Shown: in pieces, positions 25,792 to 32,786 of the stretch
Layout of the letters: each line of letters starts with the position of its first letter
Numbering within the stretch: the stretch's first letter is position 1
Source: Jannaschia sp. Os4
GTDB taxonomy: Bacteria; Pseudomonadota; Alphaproteobacteria; Rhodobacterales; Rhodobacteraceae
NCBI RefSeq assembly: GCF_016820245.1
Contig: NZ_JAFCAR010000001.1
Location: 620,001-684,000, forward strand
Length of the DNA stretch: 64,000 nt
Direction: 5' to 3'
The notes under the pieces: generated by a model
What the model was told of the DNA's origin: nothing
Databases searched by the model: none
What the model saw: the letters and a program-made list of their open reading frames with translations, nothing else
Program-made: the position numbers and the translations under genes

Positions 25792-25964
25792 TGGGTTTTC
25801 TGCGCTACATTCTGCGGTCGGTTATCGACTTCGGCGGCCAGTTGCTGACGGGAGTTGGATTTATGCTGTTGCTTGGCGGTCTTGTGTCGCAGTTCTGGAT
25901 CGTGGCTGCCTCCGGCATCGTCATGATGGGGCTGGGGTTCCTTGCGATGCGGGGGGGGGACTGA
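25791..25964 (+). CDS. 57-aa two-helix membrane protein
   Basis: The ATG overlaps the stop of the preceding gene (TGATG at 25789-25793), a strong sign of a real coupled gene. The product starts MGFLRYILRSVIDFGG and has two hydrophobic segments, about residues 17-33 (QLLTGVGFMLLLGGLV) and 36-54 (FWIVAASGIVMMGLGFLA), with a short C-terminal tail. No family is recognised. Small coupled membrane proteins in T6SS cassettes are often immunity proteins against membrane-acting or periplasmic effectors; that role is inferred from position only. The PAAR gene starts two bases after its stop. Confidence 0.7.
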   Translation: MGFLRYILRSVIDFGGQLLTGVGFMLLLGGLVSQFWIVAASGIVMMGLGFLAMRGGD

Positions 25965-25966
25965 GA

Positions 25967-26368
25967 ATGCCCCCCGCCCACCGCAAAGGCGACATCGGCT
26001 CCGGCCATGGCTGCCACTTCCCGCCCACCCCGGCGACCGGGGGAAGCCCGGACGTCTACGTCAACGGGCGCGCGCTGATGCGGCAGGGGGATGCGTTCGC
26101 GCCGCATCCCTGCGTCGCGGGTCATGCGGGGCCGCATGGACGGGCGCTGTCGGGGGGCTCGGCGACGGTGTTCGTCAACGGCAAGCCCGCCGGGCGGAAG
26201 GGCGACGGGATCGACTGCGGCGGGATGGCCGCGACGGCGAGCGGGGACGTTCACATCGGCGACAAGTCGGGCGGCGGCGGCTCAGTCGCGGACACGCCCG
26301 AGGCGGCCCGCAAGCCCTCGTGCCAGCGCGCGCAGGCGGCGGCGGGGACTCCCTTCTCCAAGACGTGA
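25967..26368 (+). CDS. PAAR domain protein
   Basis: A 133-residue protein that should form the sharpened cone on the VgrG tip. PAAR repeats are seen in the pattern KGDIGSGHGCHFPPTPATGG, SPDVYVNGRALMRQGD, HPCVAGHAG and SATVFVNGKPAGRKGD, with H/C residues placed to hold the zinc ion at the apex. A serine/alanine-rich tail of about 30 residues follows the domain. No effector is fused. ATG 25967 follows the small membrane-protein gene by two bases, and its TGA overlaps the GTG of the DUF4123 gene (GTGA at 26365-26368). Confidence 0.92.
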   Translation: MPPAHRKGDIGSGHGCHFPPTPATGGSPDVYVNGRALMRQGDAFAPHPCVAGHAGPHGRALSGGSATVFVNGKPAGRKGDGIDCGGMAATASGDVHIGDKSGGGGSVADTPEAARKPSCQRAQAAAGTPFSKT

Positions 26369-27420
26369 CGCCGCCGCCCGCCCTTCTCCGCGACGCCGCG
26401 TCGGCGGTCGAGGCCGCGCTCGGCGGCGGGCACCGCCTCGTGGCCACGCTCGACGGCGCGCTGCTGGAGGACGTCGGCGAGGCGCTTGACGCCCTCGGCA
26501 TCCACGGGCGTCCCCTGATGAGCGACACGATGCCGCGTGCGCAGCGGGACGCGGGGCCATGGATGGTCCTGCCGGATCGCGCCACGGCGGACCCGATGGC
26601 GGGCGTGCCGACCGACGACGATCCCGAGCGCATGGCCGCCGCGCTGGCCGAGGCGGCGGCGCGGGCGGCCGAGCGCGACGAGGACTCGCCGCTCTTCGCC
26701 CCGCCCCGCCCCGTCGCGGTGGACGCGCGGACCGCGCGGCAGGCGTGGTCGGGCCTGTTGGAGCGGCACGCCGATGCGGGGCCGGTGATCTGGGCCTTCC
26801 CGGGGGGGACGGACACGGCCACGATCCGGCGCCACCTCCGGGGGCTCAACCTGATCCGGCTGGCCCGCCGCCCGCGGCCCCGCCATCCCAACCCCACGGG
26901 CGAGGAGGAGGTGGCCTTCCGCCATGCCGACGCGCGGGTCGTCGCGGCGCTCGTCCCGCTCCTGCGTCCGGCGCAGGTCGCCCGCCTCCTCGGCCCGGCC
27001 GCCGCGGCCTTGGCCGTCGCGCCGGACGGTGTCTTCTCGATCGTCGCGTCGCAGGACGGGCTCGCCGCGCCGGAGGGACCGTTGGCGCTCGACGCCGCAC
27101 AGGTGGACCTTCTTGAGGAGCCGCGCTTCGCCCCCCTCGACGCAGCGATCCTGCGCACCGTCGTGGCGGACCACGGCGCGGTCGATGACGACGCGACGGC
27201 GGCGCGGGTCCGCCACCTACGTCGCACGGCCGTCGAGCGGACGGCGTTCCGCGCCGACCAGCATCTGTGCGACCTCGTCGAGGTCATGTGGCGACACGGC
27301 GCCGAGATCCTCGATCGCCCGGACGTGGCCGCTCTGCTCGGGCGCAAGGGCTGGTCGCAGGAACGCCGCTGTGCGACGCTGCGCCGTCGCCTCCTGGCCC
27401 CCGCCGCCGAGCCCGCCTGA
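26365..27420 (+). CDS. DUF4123 T6SS adaptor (Tap/Tec-like chaperone)
   Basis: A 351-residue protein starting at GTG 26365, which overlaps the PAAR stop. The segment LVATLDGALLEDVGEALDALGIHGRPLMSDTMP starts the DUF4123 fold. GPVIWAFPGGTDTATIRRHLRGL and EEEVAFRHADARVVAALVPLL match its H-L-R-x-L and F-R-x-x-D-P/A-R motifs. DUF4123 proteins load a specific effector, usually the product of the next gene, onto the VgrG spike. That places the 246-aa protein encoded next (TGATG overlap at 27418-27422) as the likely client. The N-terminal and C-terminal extensions are rich in arginine and alanine. Confidence 0.85.
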   Translation: MTPPPALLRDAASAVEAALGGGHRLVATLDGALLEDVGEALDALGIHGRPLMSDTMPRAQRDAGPWMVLPDRATADPMAGVPTDDDPERMAAALAEAAARAAERDEDSPLFAPPRPVAVDARTARQAWSGLLERHADAGPVIWAFPGGTDTATIRRHLRGLNLIRLARRPRPRHPNPTGEEEVAFRHADARVVAALVPLLRPAQVARLLGPAAAALAVAPDGVFSIVASQDGLAAPEGPLALDAAQVDLLEEPRFAPLDAAILRTVVADHGAVDDDATAARVRHLRRTAVERTAFRADQHLCDLVEVMWRHGAEILDRPDVAALLGRKGWSQERRCATLRRRLLAPAAEPA

Positions 27421-28160
27421 TGCCCCAGGACCTCCCCACGACCAGCTCCTCCGCCGCCTCCGTCGGATCCTGTCCCGACACCTGCGAGGAGGCCGCCGCG
27501 CAGGTTCAGGACGAGGTGAACCGCATCAAGCGGATCGAGGACCCGATCGCGCGCAACGTGGCGATCACGGATGCCTACGAGCGGCTCGCCCGGGACATGC
27601 CGCAGAACGACTGGGTGCGGCTGGCGTCCTACGTGTCGGTCCAGGGCGGCTGCGCGATGAAGGAGGTCACGAGCGGGATGGCGCAGGTCGGGCGGGTGTT
27701 CGGCATCAATCCCGGCCAGAACCTGGAGGCGCTGAAGGACGCGAACACGACAATCTTCGAGAGCATCTACCCCGCGAACCGCTTCGTCGCGAACTGCGGG
27801 CTCGAGAAGCTGAAGGAATGCATGGCGGAAGGGGCCATCGAGGTCCCCGGAGAGATCGAGACGGCCTTGGAGGAGATGGAGCGGGGCGAACTCCGGCAAG
27901 CCGCCGACCGCATCGCGAGATACGAGCAGGTCCGGGTCGTCCAACCCGTCTACGACCGGCACGCGGAGGCCTTCCGCGACATGGCGCGGGGCGAGGCCAT
28001 CATGCCGGGGGACCAGACGTCGATCCCAGTCGCCAAGACCTGCACGCGCGACGACCTCGTGCGCTTGGGGGACCGCGACATCGCGAACCCGTTCGATCGC
28101 GTCGACTATTACGGCGATCTTATCGAGCGCATGTACGAGATCGAGGGGATCGCACGATGA
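27420..28160 (+). CDS. Unknown 246-aa protein, candidate T6SS effector
   Basis: The ATG overlaps the DUF4123 stop, so it is the expected cargo of that adaptor. No family is certain. The N-terminal part (EVNRIKRIEDPIARNVAITD, AYERLARDMPQNDWVRLASY, VSVQGGCAMKEV) resembles, by memory, the motif R-N-x-x-I-T-x-x-Y-x-x-L-A...W-x-x-x-A-x-x-x-S-x-Q-x-G of DUF2515-like proteins found in other secretion cassettes. Six cysteines are present. The protein has no signal peptide and ends YYGDLIERMYEIEGIAR. The next gene encodes an N-terminally anchored protein that could be its periplasmic immunity partner. Effector function is inference from the cassette order. Confidence 0.75.
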   Translation: MPQDLPTTSSSAASVGSCPDTCEEAAAQVQDEVNRIKRIEDPIARNVAITDAYERLARDMPQNDWVRLASYVSVQGGCAMKEVTSGMAQVGRVFGINPGQNLEALKDANTTIFESIYPANRFVANCGLEKLKECMAEGAIEVPGEIETALEEMERGELRQAADRIARYEQVRVVQPVYDRHAEAFRDMARGEAIMPGDQTSIPVAKTCTRDDLVRLGDRDIANPFDRVDYYGDLIERMYEIEGIAR

Positions 28161-28173
28161 GGAGGTTTTCGTC

Positions 28174-29031
28174 ATGGTCAGAGATCGCCGCCCGATCCTC
28201 GCGGCCGTCGGAATCGCGGGCCTCGCCCTCGGGGCCTTGGTCCTGCACGACGGAGACCCGCCCATGACGCTCGCCCCTCCCGCCACGCTGGACCTGCGGC
28301 TGCTCGGATCCCTGCCGACGTTCATGGAGCGGCACGCGGAGGTGCTGGATCTCGGCTCGGTGGGCGTGGAAGGCCTGCGGGACGTCGATACGCTCTATTT
28401 CCAGGCCTTGGCCTCGGCGACGGACGGGCCGGACGGCTATGCGCTGCGCTACGACGACGGGGCCTGCCCGCCCGTCGTCCTGCCGCCGGGTCGGATCGTG
28501 GCCGTCGCATACGAGGCGCTCTGGATCAGCTCGGTCGACGCCGTCCTTCCGATGGAGCCCTTGGCCTTCGCCGACGCGCGCGTGATGGCGGATCGCCTCC
28601 ACGACGCGATGCGCGACGCAGGATGGGAGCGGGTCTTCCACCGCCCCGACTACGACCCGCAGACCATCGCGGAGAAGATGGGATCGGCGCACACGCTCGC
28701 CCGGTTCCGCGTCTGCGGGCAACCGGGCACGGTCGCCACGATCACCGTCGACAGCTACAACGACGGCCCCTCGGGCTACTCCATTCCGCCCACGGCCGTC
28801 GGCGACCCGCTGCCCGAGGATGCGCCCGCCCTCTATCTGATCCGCATCCATCTCGCCGCCCGTGCCGCCGTCGGGTCGGACGAGCCAGATGCGGAGGAGG
28901 AGGTGCGCCGCCTCGTGCGCGCGCGGCGGGTCGTCGAGACCGGCAGCGCGGACCGCGCGGTTCCGCTTCGGGCCTGGCTCGACGATCCCGACTGGCGCGG
29001 CGACGTCGATCCGGACGGCGAAGGGCCGTGA
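28174..29031 (+). CDS. Unknown 285-aa anchored protein, candidate immunity protein
   Basis: GGAGG at 28161-28165 precedes ATG 28174. Residues 1-24 (MVRDRRPILAAVGIAGLALGAL) have a charged start and a hydrophobic segment, fitting a signal anchor with the rest in the periplasm. The body has a repeat-free alpha/beta appearance (FMERHAEVLDLGSVGVEGLR, ALRYDDGACPPVVLPPGR, TITVDSYNDGPSGYSIPPTA) and an acidic tail. I know no family. Its place at the end of the cassette, next to the DUF4123 client, suggests immunity against a periplasm-targeting toxin, but nothing in the sequence proves it. Confidence 0.75.
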   Translation: MVRDRRPILAAVGIAGLALGALVLHDGDPPMTLAPPATLDLRLLGSLPTFMERHAEVLDLGSVGVEGLRDVDTLYFQALASATDGPDGYALRYDDGACPPVVLPPGRIVAVAYEALWISSVDAVLPMEPLAFADARVMADRLHDAMRDAGWERVFHRPDYDPQTIAEKMGSAHTLARFRVCGQPGTVATITVDSYNDGPSGYSIPPTAVGDPLPEDAPALYLIRIHLAARAAVGSDEPDAEEEVRRLVRARRVVETGSADRAVPLRAWLDDPDWRGDVDPDGEGP

Positions 29032-29887
29032 CCCCCTGAGGGCGGAGCCGGCGGCAGGGGCCACCCCGAAGGATGTCGCGCGCCTCGCCCGCCCCTGCGA
29101 CGCCGGTCGAGCCCAAACGGCCTCCGCGTCCTGGACCTAGGGCCCAAGTGAAGGCCGGTGGATGCCGGCCTCCGTCGTCCCGGAGCCGGTTCAGCCGTCC
29201 GACGGTGCGGCGTCCGATGCGTCCGTGAGCTCATCGGAGGCCCGGTCCCGCCTCTCCCGCGCAGGGCGGCTCCCCTCCCCGCGAAGGCGGCGCCGCAGCC
29301 TCGTGGGCTCGTGGGGCCGCGTCCATGTCCGGAGAAGCGCGAGATCGTCCATGAGATCGTCGCGGGCCGTCACGCGGCGCCCCCGGTCGGATGTCGTAGC
29401 GCCATCGCCCTCGGGGCGATCTGGCTCGAGGTGGATGGCCGCGAGGAGGCGGAGGGCGGTCATGGCGCTACGTCCGGGCGATGATCAGCGGCGCGGGGGC
29501 TTGGGTCGCATCGGGAAGCGAGCCACCGCCCCGCCGTCCCCCGAAGGGCATCCGCGGACAGGATCTCGCGGATACCGCCGAGCCCGGTTTCCACCCTCGG
29601 GCACAGCATGGTGCGCGACGCCCGGAAAGGTAGGCCGGCGCTTCGTCGGTCATCGAGACCGCTGCGGGGCCTTCGCCCCCCCGCGCCGGCACGGCCACCA
29701 GCCCTTCGCGAAGACCCGATCGAACGCTTGCATGGGCGGACGATGCCCGCCGGTCGCGGTCTCGATGGACGGAGCCGACCGCCCGACATCTGCGAGCGAT
29801 GGCAGCCGACCGCATGCGCGGGAGCGGCCGTTTCACCGACGTGGCGGCTTCCTGGCCGCACCCACGTCCACACGTCCCGCTCCGCCG
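29032..29887. other. 0.86 kb between the T6SS cassette and nrdJ
   Basis: No gene is well supported. On the minus strand 29191-29463 is a possible 90-aa protein (next entry), and 29468-29836 is an open frame with arginine-rich, low-complexity content that I do not accept. No repeat or RNA gene was recognised. The DNA remains G+C-rich, unlike the middle of the cassette. Confidence 0.5.
29191..29463 (-). CDS. Possible small protein, 90 aa
   Basis: The frame starts MTALRLLAAIHLEPDRPEGD and continues with a charged helical stretch (RDDLMDDLALLRTWTRPHEP). The residue composition is more protein-like than neighbouring frames, but there is no Shine-Dalgarno site, no known family and no operon partner. 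It may be a spurious frame in G+C-rich DNA. Confidence 0.25.
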   Translation of the reverse strand: MTALRLLAAIHLEPDRPEGDGATTSDRGRRVTARDDLMDDLALLRTWTRPHEPTRLRRRLRGEGSRPARERRDRASDELTDASDAAPSDG

Positions 29888-32116
29888 CTACCCGCAGGCG
29901 GACCAGCCGCAACTGCCGCAGGTGGCGCAGCCTTCCTCCATGTGCAGCTCCGCCGCCCCGCAGGACGGGCAGGTGGCGGGGCGCGCCGTGGCGGTGGCCT
30001 CGGGGGCGGGCGCGAGGGGGTCGGCCTTCAGGCCCAGCCCTTCGCCCGACAGGTAGCCCGTCTCGACCATGTGCCGCTCCAGCACCCCGCCGATGGCCGC
30101 GAGGATGGAGGGCACGTAGCGCCCCTCCATCCACGCGCCGCCGCGGGGGTCGAACACGGCCTTGAGCTCCTCGACCACGAAGGAGACGTCGCCGCCGCGC
30201 CGGAACACCGCCGAGATCATGCGGGTCAGGCCCACGGTCCACGCGAAGTGCTCCATGTTCTTGGAGTTCACGAAGACCTCGAAGGGGCGGCGCCCGCCCG
30301 CGTCGGTCGCGTCGTTGACGGTGACGTAGAGCGCGTGCGGGCTGTCGGGCCATTTCAGCTTGTAGGTCCGGCCCTCCAGCGTGGGCGGGCGGTCGGCGGG
30401 GGTGGAGTGGTCGCGCGCCTCCGCCCCGGTCGAGAGGACCGAGCCCGTGATCGCGTTGGGGCGGTAGGTGGTGCAGCCCTTGCAGCCGGTGCGCCACGCC
30501 TCGAGGTAGACGTCCTTGAAGTCGGCGAAGGGGATGTCCTCGGGGACGTTGATCGTCTTGGAGATGCTGCTGTCCACCCACGCCTGCGCGGCGGCCTGCA
30601 TGGCGACGTGCTCGGACGGGGTCAGGTCCTGCGCGGTCACGACGTGGTCGGGCAGCGGCGCGTCGCCGTGGAGGCTTCGCCAGACGGCGACGGCGCGGTC
30701 CTCGACCACCTCCTCGGTGCGGGTGCCGTCGGGCTGGAGCACCTTGCGGGTGTAGGCGGTGGCGAAAATCGGCTCGATCCCCGACGACACGTTGCCCGCC
30801 AAGAGCGAGATCGTCCCCGTCGGTGCGATGGAGGTCAGGAGCGCGTTGCGCAGGCCGTGCGCGGCGATCAGGTCGCGCACGTCGTCGTCGAGCTTGGCCA
30901 CCATCGGCGCGGCGAGGATCGCGTCGCGGTCGTAGAGGGGGAAGGCGCCCTTCTCCTCCGCCAGCCGGGCCGAGGCGCGGTAGGCGGCGTTGGCGATCCG
31001 GCGCAGCCAGTGGGCCGTGCGATCCACCGCCTCGGGCGCGCCGTAGCGCAGGCCGGTCATGGCGAGGGCGTCCGCGAGGCCCGTGACGCCGAGGCCGATG
31101 CGGCGCTTGGCCCGCGCCTCCTCGGCCTGCTGCGGCAGGGGGAAGCGCGAGACGTCGACCACGTCGTCCATCATCCGCACGGCGGTCGCCACCAGCGCGT
31201 CGAGCTCCGCCTCGTCCAGCGCGGCGTCCGCCCCGAACGGGTCCGCGACGAGCGTCGCGAGGTTGATCGAGCCCAGCAGGCACGCGCCGTAGGGGGGCAG
31301 GGGCTGCTCGCCGCAGGGGTTCGTGGCGTGGATCGTCTCGGCGTAGCTCAGGTTGTTGAGCGCGTTGATGCGATCGATGAAGATCACGCCCGGCTCGGCC
31401 TGCGCGTAGGTGGCGCGCATGATCGCGTCCCACAGGTCTCGGGCGGGGACCGTGGCATAGGTCTCGCCGCCGAACACGAGCGGCCAGTCGGCGCCCGCCT
31501 CGCGCGCCTCCATGAAGGCGTCGGTGACGAGGACCGAGAGGTTGAAGTTCCGCAGGCGCGCGGGGTCGGACTTGGCCTCGACGAAGGCCATCACGTCCGG
31601 GTGGTCGCAGCGCAGCGTCGCCATCATCGCGCCGCGCCGGGAGCCCGCCGACATGATCGTGCGGCACATGCTGTCCCACACGTCCATGAACGACAGCGGG
31701 CCGGAGGCGTCGGAGCCAAGGCCGCGCACCCGCGCGCCCTTGGGCCTGATCGTGGAGAAGTCGTAGCCGATGCCTCCGCCGCGCTGCAGCGTGAGCGCCG
31801 CCTCCTTCAGCCCCTCGAAGATGCCGCCCATGTCGTCGGGGATCGTGCCCATGACGAAGCAGTTGAACAGCGTCACGTCCCGCGCCGTCCCCGCCCCCGC
31901 GACGATGCGGCCCGCCGGGAGGAAGCGGAAGCCGCGCAGGGCGTCGGCGAAGACGGGGCGCCAGCGGTCGGGATCGGCCTCGGCCTGCGCCAGCGCGCCC
32001 GCAATTCGGTCCCACGTGTCCGACAGGGTCGCGTCCACGGGCGCGCCGTCGGCGTCCCGGAGACGGTACTTCATGTCCCAGATCGCCTCGGAGATGGGGG
32101 CCTCGAACGCGGTCAT
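29888..32116 (-). CDS. nrdJ: Adenosylcobalamin-dependent ribonucleotide reductase (class II)
   Basis: Reduces ribonucleotides to deoxyribonucleotides without oxygen dependence, using adenosylcobalamin as radical source. The 742-residue protein has the N-terminal RFLPAGRIVAGAGT, FNCFVMGTIPDDMGGIF, TLQRGGGIGYDFSTIRPKGA, the active-site loop NPCGEQPLPPYGACLLGSIN and IAPTGTISLLAGNVSSGIEP. The C-terminal CPSC...CATCGSCGWSACG forms the zinc/cysteine tail that re-reduces the active site. Length fits the alphaproteobacterial type. No cobalamin riboswitch is visible in the 76 bases separating it from the divergent DUF1489 gene. Confidence 0.97.
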   Translation of the reverse strand: MTAFEAPISEAIWDMKYRLRDADGAPVDATLSDTWDRIAGALAQAEADPDRWRPVFADALRGFRFLPAGRIVAGAGTARDVTLFNCFVMGTIPDDMGGIFEGLKEAALTLQRGGGIGYDFSTIRPKGARVRGLGSDASGPLSFMDVWDSMCRTIMSAGSRRGAMMATLRCDHPDVMAFVEAKSDPARLRNFNLSVLVTDAFMEAREAGADWPLVFGGETYATVPARDLWDAIMRATYAQAEPGVIFIDRINALNNLSYAETIHATNPCGEQPLPPYGACLLGSINLATLVADPFGADAALDEAELDALVATAVRMMDDVVDVSRFPLPQQAEEARAKRRIGLGVTGLADALAMTGLRYGAPEAVDRTAHWLRRIANAAYRASARLAEEKGAFPLYDRDAILAAPMVAKLDDDVRDLIAAHGLRNALLTSIAPTGTISLLAGNVSSGIEPIFATAYTRKVLQPDGTRTEEVVEDRAVAVWRSLHGDAPLPDHVVTAQDLTPSEHVAMQAAAQAWVDSSISKTINVPEDIPFADFKDVYLEAWRTGCKGCTTYRPNAITGSVLSTGAEARDHSTPADRPPTLEGRTYKLKWPDSPHALYVTVNDATDAGGRRPFEVFVNSKNMEHFAWTVGLTRMISAVFRRGGDVSFVVEELKAVFDPRGGAWMEGRYVPSILAAIGGVLERHMVETGYLSGEGLGLKADPLAPAPEATATARPATCPSCGAAELHMEEGCATCGSCGWSACG

Positions 32117-32192
32117 CGGCGGAATTCCCTAGGGGTGGTTGCGGGCGCGGGGCCGAATGCCAGATATGGGGGCATTCGCGGGGGGTGTCACC

Positions 32193-32618
32193 ATGGCCGT
32201 CAATCTCATCAAGCTCAGCGTGGGCACGCGCAGCATCGACGGGCTGGCCAAGTGGCAGCGCAACGCGCGGGCCAAGGGCCCCGACGGCAACCCGCGCCAC
32301 GTCACCCGGATGTGGCCCAAGCGCGAGGCCGAGATCGTCGCGGGCGGGTCGATCTACTGGGTCATCAAGGGCGTGATCCTGTGCCGGCAGGAGGTGCTGC
32401 GGCTGGACGAGGTGGTCCGCAAGGACGGCATCCGCCGCTGCGGCATCGTGCTGAGGCCGGGGCTGACCCCGGTGGTGCCGACGCCGAAGAAGGCGTTCCA
32501 AGGCTGGCGCTACCTGACGGCGGAGGACGCGCCGAAGGACATCGACGCGGAGCGCCTGCACGAGATGCCGCTGCCGCCGAAGCTGCAGATGGCCTTGGCG
32601 GAGATCGGGGTGGTGTGA
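32193..32618 (+). CDS. DUF1489 family protein
   Basis: A 141-residue alphaproteobacterial protein of unknown function. The start VNLIKLSVGTRSIDGLAKWQ and later IYWVIKGVILCRQEVL, GIVLRPGLTPVVPTPKKAFQGWRYL and LPPKLQMALAEIGVV match DUF1489. The family is often found next to nrdJ in Rhodobacterales. There is no signal peptide. ATG 32193 is preceded by GGGGGTG. The upstream extension to 32139 lacks homology. Confidence 0.88.
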   Translation: MAVNLIKLSVGTRSIDGLAKWQRNARAKGPDGNPRHVTRMWPKREAEIVAGGSIYWVIKGVILCRQEVLRLDEVVRKDGIRRCGIVLRPGLTPVVPTPKKAFQGWRYLTAEDAPKDIDAERLHEMPLPPKLQMALAEIGVV

Positions 32619-32642
32619 TCGCCTCGGCCCTGCGGGCCGACC

Positions 32643-32690
32643 CGCCGGGGCCCTGCCCCGGACCCCGGAGTATTTCGGGAACATCGAAGG
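32643..32690. repeat. Rhodobacterales-type GGAGTATTT repeat/terminator
   Basis: CCGGGG-ccctg-CCCCGG forms a hairpin at 32645-32661, followed by ACCCCGGAGTATTTC and a tail ending ATCGAAG. From general knowledge, this hairpin plus CCCCGGAGTATTT plus GAAG tail recurs after many genes in Rhodobacterales genomes. It lies 25 bases after the DUF1489 stop and could terminate its transcript. Confidence 0.6.
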
Positions 32691-32786
32691 GGGTGCGTCG
32701 CATTCCGCCTTGGGCGGTCGCGCGCGATTGACCGTTCCTGCGGTCCGTGTGCGACCTGTCCTGCGAAAGTTGCGGGAGGGACCCCC

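Noticed and set aside
29468-29836. Minus-strand frame with a TDEAPAY motif that recalls ISXO2/IS1595 transposases
   Set aside because: Only a few residues match, flanks are low-complexity, and no terminal repeats or further catalytic motifs are present.
32117-32192. Cobalamin riboswitch in front of nrdJ
   Set aside because: The gap to the divergent gene is only 76 bases and contains no B12-box-like sequence.
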